64,000 nt of DNA from Polaribacter sp. BM10. GTDB lineage: Bacteria; Bacteroidota; Bacteroidia; Flavobacteriales; Flavobacteriaceae. A program made the translations under genes and the position numbers. The notes beneath the pieces are model-generated. The model saw nothing but the letters and a program-made list of their open reading frames with translations. It searched no databases and was not told the origin of the DNA. The stretch spans positions 1,384,001 through 1,448,000 of the forward strand of contig NZ_CP019704.1 of NCBI RefSeq assembly GCF_002005425.1, given 5' to 3'. The number at the start of each line of letters is the position of its first letter. Within the stretch, counting starts at the first letter, position 1. Below are positions 58,282 through 64,000 of the stretch, in pieces.

Positions 58282-59649
58282 TTAATTAAATAAAAGGTTA
58301 AAACCGAATTGTAAAGAAACATTATTTGCAGAAGAAATATCAGATAATTCTGTGATATTATCTATTAATCCGTAGAAATTAATTTTCCAGATTTGGGTAG
58401 AAAGTCCAAAGCCAATATTCGAATACGAAAAATCGTCGACCGTATATGTTAGTTTTGCATGTAGTTTATTTGAAAAGGATTTTTCGTAAAAACCTGTAAG
58501 AGCGAATTGCTGACGTAAAGGTCTAAAAACTGAATACAATTGCGCACCAAAAGCATCTGTAAAAAAATCTTTATACGTGTCATCATAGCAATATTTGCTT
58601 CTTTTTTCGCCAAAACTATATTTAATTGCTGCATTAAATTTGGCAGGTCTCCATGAGATATAAGACTCTTGATTTTCTTCTGTTGGCAATTGTTCTTCAA
58701 AAGCATCATTCAAATTCTGCCAATAATTTGTATTGTTTGTATCATAATCAAATGCAATACCTTCGAAAGTAAAACTTCCTTTTGTAATCGTATTTTTAAT
58801 GTTTTTTGTATGATTTATAAAACCAATATCTAATAAACTTGCAGAAAACTGTAATTGCGGAGAAAAGTTATAAGACAATCCGAAATCTAATCCAACGCCC
58901 ATATTTCCACCAAAAAAAGTATTACCAATGTATGTACTTGCATCATTGATATATTCATTGTCTTTAATCAAACCAGAGGTTCTAAAATTTATATCTATAT
59001 TTTCTAAATAGTGCACATAAACATTATTATTACCAAGGTTAGAAGTAAAAGTACCAGTGTTGTTTGTAGATTCTACATTTAACGAAGACGAATAGATTTT
59101 AAAACGCCCACCTAAGGTCAAATTATCATCTATTTTTCTAGTAATTCCTGCATGAATTACACCCAAATAATCAAGTTTGTAAAGAATTTGAGATGCACTA
59201 AAACTTTTGTTTAAATACGAAGCATTACCTTCGTTTATAAGTATAATTCCGTCTTTAGGTAAATAACCAATACCGTCTACTTCATTATAAAAACCACCAC
59301 TTAAATATGTTTTATCATCTAACCTATAACCAATATTTAGTATGTCGATTTTGGCGTTTATACTTAAAAAATCATTAGTAGATATATTTGCTAAAACGGC
59401 TGTAACTTTATCTGTAATATCTCTACTATCAGCAGCAAATAAATCTGAAACTGTAAAACCAGTTGAGCCAATTTCTGATGAAAAACCAGAAAGCATAGGT
59501 ACACCAATATGGTATTTATAATTAGTTTCTAAACCAGGATTTAAAAGTAGTGTTTGCGGTAAACCTGCAAAGTCATATAATACTTGTTTATTTTGACCGT
59601 AAACACCAATGCAAAAGATAAATACTAAGTATAATAGTTTTGTTTTCAT
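58282..59649 (-). CDS. DUF5723-family outer-membrane barrel protein
   Basis: A 455-residue protein with a signal peptide (to about YGQ at 19). The N-terminal LLLNPGLETNYKYHIGVPMLS matches the DUF5723 pattern, in which NPG or NPA is followed by a conserved IGLPGLS-like stretch. The rest is a chain of amphipathic strands ending LQFGFNLLFN with a C-terminal aromatic-aliphatic end, typical of an outer-membrane barrel. PorP/SprF of the gliding/type IX machinery has a similar fold, but its usual QFSQYMFN opening is absent. It is the middle gene of a three-gene operon. Function unknown. Confidence 0.65.
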   Translation of the reverse strand: MKTKLLYLVFIFCIGVYGQNKQVLYDFAGLPQTLLLNPGLETNYKYHIGVPMLSGFSSEIGSTGFTVSDLFAADSRDITDKVTAVLANISTNDFLSINAKIDILNIGYRLDDKTYLSGGFYNEVDGIGYLPKDGIILINEGNASYLNKSFSASQILYKLDYLGVIHAGITRKIDDNLTLGGRFKIYSSSLNVESTNNTGTFTSNLGNNNVYVHYLENIDINFRTSGLIKDNEYINDASTYIGNTFFGGNMGVGLDFGLSYNFSPQLQFSASLLDIGFINHTKNIKNTITKGSFTFEGIAFDYDTNNTNYWQNLNDAFEEQLPTEENQESYISWRPAKFNAAIKYSFGEKRSKYCYDDTYKDFFTDAFGAQLYSVFRPLRQQFALTGFYEKSFSNKLHAKLTYTVDDFSYSNIGFGLSTQIWKINFYGLIDNITELSDISSANNVSLQFGFNLLFN

Positions 59650-59650
59650 T

Positions 59651-60199
59651 TTATAAAGGCGCTTCTAAATGTATTGTTGCTGCAGAATTAAATATGATTT
59701 CACCAACATCAGATGCAATTATAGGCGTTGTTTTATCATCCAAACTCAACCTTACCTCTACTCTAGTAAAATTTCTAACCGTTGGATTAGATTCTATATT
59801 TAAAATTTCTGTTTGTTTGAATTCTAAGTTATTTGCAGCTACATTTAAATCGTTTAACTGATAAATAAGATTGTCATTTTCATCTAACAACGAAATTTCT
59901 ACCGTAAAATCTCTGTTGAATCTATTTATAATTTCAAAATCGAAATCTAATTGTACTAAATTTTGTCTTATAAAATTTGTTTCAAATATTTTAACGTCAG
60001 ATTTTTCTGAAATTTCTGTAATTGGAGGAGCTCCGGGAATTGGCACAAAATTATTTGGTGATATTGTAAAATAGGTTAATGATAAAGCATAAGAGGGCTT
60101 TAGTGTATAATCTTCTATCTGGTCGAAATCCACATCTTCTGAGCACCCTAGTATTAAAACAAAACACAAAAGCATTTTTACTATTATATTTTTTTTCAT
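59651..60199 (-). CDS. Lipoprotein of unknown function, first gene of the DUF5723 operon
   Basis: A 182-residue lipoprotein with lipobox ending at C19 (LILGCSEDVDF). The body is beta-rich (FTVEISLLDENDNLIYQLN, FTRVEVRLSL) and probably one sandwich domain. It is one base from the start of the DUF5723 gene. A small lipoprotein followed by a barrel and a secreted protein suggests an outer-membrane assembly, which is inference. Confidence 0.7.
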   Translation of the reverse strand: MKKNIIVKMLLCFVLILGCSEDVDFDQIEDYTLKPSYALSLTYFTISPNNFVPIPGAPPITEISEKSDVKIFETNFIRQNLVQLDFDFEIINRFNRDFTVEISLLDENDNLIYQLNDLNVAANNLEFKQTEILNIESNPTVRNFTRVEVRLSLDDKTTPIIASDVGEIIFNSAATIHLEAPL

Positions 60200-60234
60200 C
60201 TTAAATATTTTACAAATAACAAACGCATAAATCC

Positions 60235-60918
60235 TTATAAATATTGCTTAATCTCAAGTAAATTAGCCACAGAAGTTACATTTTTGGCTGTTGCTGTTTC
60301 ATCATTAAAAACACAATGAATTGCCTTAAAACCTACATTTAAAGCACCGTTAATATCTGCTTCTAAACTATCGCCAATCATAACCGAGTTTTCTGCAGTT
60401 GCGTTGGCTTTCTTTAATGCAAAATTAAATACTTTCGGATTCGGTTTTTTTACGCCGACAGAATCAGAAGTAACAATCGCATCAAAATAATCAATAATTT
60501 TTGAACTTGTCATTTTCTTCATTTGAACTTCGTCAAATCCGTTTGTAATAATATGCAATTGATATTTATTCTTTAAATAGTCTAAAATTTCGAAAGTTCC
60601 TTCGAATAAGTGATTAAAACTGGATAAATTATCTATGTAATCGATCGCTAATTTATCAATCAATGCATCAGAAATTTCAAAATTCAATTTATCAAAAGAC
60701 TTTTTTAACCTATTGTATCTAAGTGCTTCTTTGGTTACTTTTTCATCTCTGTAAAGTCGCCAATATTCTAAATTAATAGGCATATAGATTCTTAAAAAAT
60801 CATCAATTTCTATATTTACATTGTTTAATTTAAAAATTTTCTCAAAGGTTAAACCAGAGTTTTTATCAAAATCCCAAAGCGTGTGATCTAAGTCAAAAAA
60901 TACGTGTTCTATTTTCAT
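60235..60918 (-). CDS. yjjG: YjjG-type HAD pyrimidine nucleotidase
   Basis: A 227-residue HAD hydrolase. Motif I FDLDHTLWDF holds D9 and D11, motif II is HIITNGFDEVQ, motif III KKPNPKVF and motif IV MIGDSLEADINGA. The cap inserted after motif I has the DHTLWDF pattern shared with YjjG, which dephosphorylates noncanonical pyrimidine nucleotides and keeps them out of DNA. Single gene, divergent from the glycosyltransferase. Confidence 0.85.
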   Translation of the reverse strand: MKIEHVFFDLDHTLWDFDKNSGLTFEKIFKLNNVNIEIDDFLRIYMPINLEYWRLYRDEKVTKEALRYNRLKKSFDKLNFEISDALIDKLAIDYIDNLSSFNHLFEGTFEILDYLKNKYQLHIITNGFDEVQMKKMTSSKIIDYFDAIVTSDSVGVKKPNPKVFNFALKKANATAENSVMIGDSLEADINGALNVGFKAIHCVFNDETATAKNVTSVANLLEIKQYL

Positions 60919-60965
60919 CCTTTAAAAGTAAAGATTATAAATAAACTATAAGCACATTAAGTTGT

Positions 60966-60973
60966 TATATTTG
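60966..60973 (+). promoter_or_regulatory. -7 box TATATTTG for the glycosyltransferase-flippase genes
   Basis: Exact TANNTTTG match 19 bases before the TTG start of the glycosyltransferase. No consensus TTG at -33. Confidence 0.5.
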
Positions 60974-60992
60974 TAATAATAAATTATTTTTT

Positions 60993-62129
60993 TTGAGTAA
61001 AAAACTACATATATTATTTCTTTGCGGCTGGTTTCCTTCTAGAGTCTTGCCAACTAATGGCGATTTTATAGAAAGACATGCTAAAGCTGTTTCAAAAAAA
61101 CATAAAGTAACAATTTTACATATAATTTCTGATGAAAATTGTACACAAAAAATAGAAATAGTTTCAGAAAAAAAGGACGATTTAGATATACATATTGCTT
61201 ATATAAAAAAGACAAAAAGCCCTTTAAATAAGATACTTTTATATAGAAAAGCTTTTCTTTCTTTATTAAAAAATATTGGTGCTTTTGATGTTGTACATTT
61301 AAATAAATTATATCCTTTTGGTATTTTTAGTTTGTATCTAAAAAAAACTCAAAAGAAACCATTTATTATTTCTGAACATTTTACGGGTTATCATTTACCT
61401 TTATCAAAAAACATTTCTTTTATTGAGAAATTTATCAGTAAAAAAATTGCTAAAAATGCAGCATTTATTTGCCCAGTTTCTAACAATTTAAAAGAAGCAA
61501 TGCAACAGTTAGGTTTTGATGGAAATTACAAAAGAGTACCCAATGTTGTTGATACAAATTTGTTTGTTCCTTCAGAATCTAAAAATTCGGTTTTTACAAT
61601 CTCGCATATTTCTAATATGATTAATCGTCATAAAAATATTGAAGGTTTACTACAAGTGATTAAAAAGTTAGAGACTAAATTAGCCAATTTTAAGGTTGAA
61701 ATAATTGGTGAAAATTCTAGCAAATACATCTCTTTTGCTAATAAAATTGATATTAATCTGAGTAATGTAACATTTATAGATCAAATTCCACATAAAGAAA
61801 TTGCAAATAGATTACAGAACAGTGATTTGTTTGTTTTGTTTAGTAATTATGAAAATCTACCATGTGTAATTTTAGAATCTTTTTCTTGTGGTGTACCTGT
61901 AATTTCTACCAATGTTGGCGGAATAAAAGAATATTTTCCAGAAGATTTTGGTAAACTAATCAAAAAAAATAATCAAGAAGAATTATTAAAAAGTATTTTA
62001 ATTTTTGAAAAAAGTTTTAAAACCAAAACACTTAATAAACAAAAAATGCACAATTTTGTTATCGATAATTTCTCTGAAAATAAAATTGCGCTAGAGTTTG
62101 AAAAATTATATTTTAAAGCATTAAAATAA
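60993..62129 (+). CDS. Family 4-type glycosyltransferase (GT-B)
   Basis: A 378-residue GT-B enzyme. The N-terminal half opens LHILFLCGWFPSRVLPTNGDF, where sugar transferases of this family read WYP....GxF. The C-terminal half has FVLFSNYENLPCVILESFSCGVPVISTNVGGIKEYF, the donor-binding E-x7-E motif region. It transfers a sugar from a nucleotide donor during surface-polysaccharide or glycolipid synthesis. It begins with TTG (60993); no ATG fits. The next gene starts within 60 bases in the same frame. Confidence 0.85.
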   Translation: MSKKLHILFLCGWFPSRVLPTNGDFIERHAKAVSKKHKVTILHIISDENCTQKIEIVSEKKDDLDIHIAYIKKTKSPLNKILLYRKAFLSLLKNIGAFDVVHLNKLYPFGIFSLYLKKTQKKPFIISEHFTGYHLPLSKNISFIEKFISKKIAKNAAFICPVSNNLKEAMQQLGFDGNYKRVPNVVDTNLFVPSESKNSVFTISHISNMINRHKNIEGLLQVIKKLETKLANFKVEIIGENSSKYISFANKIDINLSNVTFIDQIPHKEIANRLQNSDLFVLFSNYENLPCVILESFSCGVPVISTNVGGIKEYFPEDFGKLIKKNNQEELLKSILIFEKSFKTKTLNKQKMHNFVIDNFSENKIALEFEKLYFKALK

Positions 62130-62189
62130 ATTACACTGAACTTAATTAAAACGTACATATTAAATTTTTTAAAACGCTCTGGCAGTTAC

Positions 62190-63401
62190 GTGTTTTTGGC
62201 AACAATTTTTGCTAAGATTTTATCTTTAGCTGCATCTTGGGTAGCTTTACAATTTATAGATAACCAAGATTTAGGTGTATTACTTTTTTCTTATAATGTT
62301 ATTGTATTTATTTTACCTATCAGTGGTTTAGGCTTGCATCAAAGTTTACTAAGATTTAGTGCACTAAACAATAATACAGAAGATAAAAATCATATTTTTT
62401 TATATGTTTTAAAATACGGATTAATTTCGTGTCTTGTTTTAATAAGTATTATTATAAGTAGTAGTTTTTTTATTTCTTTTCAATTTGAAAAAGCACAATT
62501 TTTCATAATTATTTTATCGTTTTTATTAATTCCGGCTTTTCTTTTTGAAATTATTAAAACGCAGTTAAGACTAAATCACGACAATAAAAGCTATGCATAT
62601 TCCGAGTTTTTATATAGTCTAATCTTCTTAATTCTAATTACCGTTTTAACCTATTATTTTCAAGAAAATGGTTATATAATTTCTTTATTACTGGCACCTG
62701 TTTTTCCTTCTTTATTTTTTATCAAAAAGATAAAAATTAAAGCAACTAAAATAAAAATAGTTTCAGAATTAAATTTTCAATTCTGGCGATACGGTTTCTT
62801 TGCTAGTTTATCTAACGTTGTTACACAATTACTTTTTGCTATTGATATTTTATTAATTGGTTATTTAATAAACGATGCAGAAATGGTAACAAATTATAGA
62901 TATGTTTCTATTATACCTTTTAGTTTATTATTTCTACCAAGAGTTTTCATCAATACTGATTTTGTTGCTTTTACAGAAAAAATATTAGACAAAAATTATA
63001 TAAGAACGTATATAAAAAGCTATATACAACTGTTTACTATATTAAGTTTCTTATTAATTATGTTTAGTTATTTTTTTGGTAGTTTTTTACTAAGTCTTTT
63101 AGATGAAAGCTTTATTAAATACCAAACAACTTTCTTTATTTTAATGCTTGGAATTTCTGGTATATTTATTTTAAGAGGTTTATATGGCAACCTACTTTCG
63201 TCTATTGGAAAAGCACATATTAACTATTATATTGCTAGTATTGCGCTTGTAATAAATATAATTAGTAATTATTATTTGATACCAAAATACGGCATTAAAG
63301 GTGCTGCCATAACTTCTGCTATTTTAATGTGGTTAACTGGCTTGTTCTCTTTTATTTGCTTTAAAAAAATTTATAAGAGAGTTCTTTTAAAAGCAAAATA
63401 G
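62190..63401 (+). CDS. Polysaccharide flippase-like membrane protein (MATE/Wzx superfamily)
   Basis: A protein of at least 403 residues with about 12 helices. It resembles polysaccharide-export flippases (Wzx), which move lipid-linked oligosaccharides across the inner membrane: FLATIFAKILSLAASWV at the start, and a late GIKGAAITSAILMWLTGLFSF helix. The GTG start at 62190 is the conservative choice. In-frame codons run back to the previous stop and read NFLKRSGSYV just before, which fits the family N-terminus, so the real start may be CTG at 62136. It ends 31 bases inside the convergent acetyltransferase gene. Confidence 0.8.
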   Translation: MFLATIFAKILSLAASWVALQFIDNQDLGVLLFSYNVIVFILPISGLGLHQSLLRFSALNNNTEDKNHIFLYVLKYGLISCLVLISIIISSSFFISFQFEKAQFFIIILSFLLIPAFLFEIIKTQLRLNHDNKSYAYSEFLYSLIFLILITVLTYYFQENGYIISLLLAPVFPSLFFIKKIKIKATKIKIVSELNFQFWRYGFFASLSNVVTQLLFAIDILLIGYLINDAEMVTNYRYVSIIPFSLLFLPRVFINTDFVAFTEKILDKNYIRTYIKSYIQLFTILSFLLIMFSYFFGSFLLSLLDESFIKYQTTFFILMLGISGIFILRGLYGNLLSSIGKAHINYYIASIALVINIISNYYLIPKYGIKGAAITSAILMWLTGLFSFICFKKIYKRVLLKAK

Positions 63402-64000
63402 TTTTCTTCTTCCGCGCCAAAACTTCGATAGAATTTGGCTATACTTGGCATATTACCGCCTTCAAAATCTAGTATTAGATTGCTATTTTGATATTTTTTA
63501 ATAACCTCTGAAAGTAAAAAACTAGATGCTTGTAACGTTTTTCCTTTTACTGTAAAAGCGGCAAATAAATAGGTAATTCTGTTATCATGATCTGTAAAAA
63601 GTGCACCTCCTAAAAGTTGCTCGTCCTTAAAAACACCTAATAAAAATCCTTTCCGATTTCGTAAAATAGCATTAGACAATGCTGTTAATACTTTGTACGA
63701 AATTTTATATGAATAATTATCTTTGTGTATTTTAATCAACTCAGCTATAGTGGTTTCTTCTACATAAAGTAATGCCTTTTCTCCTACTTTAATTGCGTGT
63801 TTTCTTCCTTTAGAAAAATTCTTTTTAAAAGAAACATAATCAGTATTTAAGGTTAGTTTATAATTTTTTAATGTAATTGTGTTTTCTGTAGAATAATTCT
63901 GAGAATTAAAATGAATAACAACTTTAAAAAAATGAACCGGTATTTGACTTAAAAATTCTTTTTGAATTTCTTTCGAAATTAAATCCTTAGAAAAAACTCC
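63371..64000 (-). CDS. GNAT/FemAB-like N-acyltransferase, 5' part cut by window edge
   Basis: At least 209 codons, open to the right edge, so the true start is outside the window. The C-terminal domain (from about GFLLGVFKDEQLLGGALF) matches the Acetyltransf_6/FemAB-type fold: a strand with GG, LDFEGGNMPSIAKFYRSFGAEEE, the usual closing FxFKRTLL. Such proteins are common in polysaccharide loci beside glycosyltransferases and flippases. It overlaps the flippase 3' end by 31 bases. Confidence 0.72.
   Translation of the reverse strand, partial: GVFSKDLISKEIQKEFLSQIPVHFFKVVIHFNSQNYSTENTITLKNYKLTLNTDYVSFKKNFSKGRKHAIKVGEKALLYVEETTIAELIKIHKDNYSYKISYKVLTALSNAILRNRKGFLLGVFKDEQLLGGALFTDHDNRITYLFAAFTVKGKTLQASSFLLSEVIKKYQNSNLILDFEGGNMPSIAKFYRSFGAEEENYFAFKRTLL

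Noticed and set aside
58282..59649. PorP/SprF gliding-motility protein
   Set aside because: The characteristic QFSQYMFN opening and length of about 300-340 are missing; DUF5723 fits better.

Overview
The window is a stretch of chromosome from an AT-rich marine-type Flavobacteriaceae (Bacteroidota; gene content and sequence style resemble Polaribacter/Tenacibaculum, though the genus is an inference). The evidence is: two SusC/SusD outer-membrane pairs, a SerB-SerA fusion, type B L31, CtlX, DUF5723 and PafA-type genes, almost no Shine-Dalgarno sequences, and repeated matches to the Bacteroidota promoter TTG-N17-23-TANNTTTG. Coding density is high and no gene-free stretch exceeds 300 bases. I saw no phage, insertion sequence, CRISPR array or rRNA operon.

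Layout. 1-25700 is mostly housekeeping: a truncated serine-biosynthesis fusion gene, a UbiA-fold protein, glycine dehydrogenase gcvP, a YpdA-type thioredoxin-like reductase with an FMN glutamate-synthase-like protein, L31 (rpmE), a glutaminyl cyclase and a beta-helix lipoprotein, an amidohydrolase, an SDR, an SprT-like protease, a DUF389 membrane protein, CIA30, tRNA-Lys, an MlaE/MlaF lipid transporter, a PafA-like phosphatase, PrsW, two guanidino-group-modifying enzymes, citrate synthase, enolase and carA. 25800-43160 is one long minus-strand translation cluster, in transcription order rpsL-rpsG-fusA-rpsJ, then the S10 genes rplC to rpsQ, the spc genes rplN to secY-infA-rpmJ, and the alpha genes rpsM-rpsK-rpsD-rpoA-rplQ. 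tuf is absent from the str part, and adk and map are absent between secY and infA. 43344-54600 on the plus strand is an outer-membrane block: an Omp85-like barrel and two susC-susD pairs, the first susC broken by an in-frame TAA. 54686-64000 holds rlmB, a rhomboid protease, rarA, a three-gene envelope cluster with DUF5723, a YjjG nucleotidase, and a glycosyltransferase, flippase and acetyltransferase that probably belong to a surface-polysaccharide locus running off the right edge.

How it works together. The ribosomal cluster is not a plain operon. Two internal junctions (rpsJ-rplC and rpsN-rpsH) carry an intrinsic terminator whose hairpin DNA also holds part of a consensus promoter. Several gaps (before rplC, rpsH, rpsK, rpsD, rpoA and rpmE) contain clear RNA hairpins, the best being a three-part hairpin just before rpsD. 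These are candidates for ribosomal-protein autoregulation in a phylum where such leaders are poorly known. The other non-coding signal is an 83-base element at 7498-7580 that can fold as a three-way junction and looks like a dispersed flavobacterial repeat or RNA. Calls rest on reading motifs by eye; no database search was possible.
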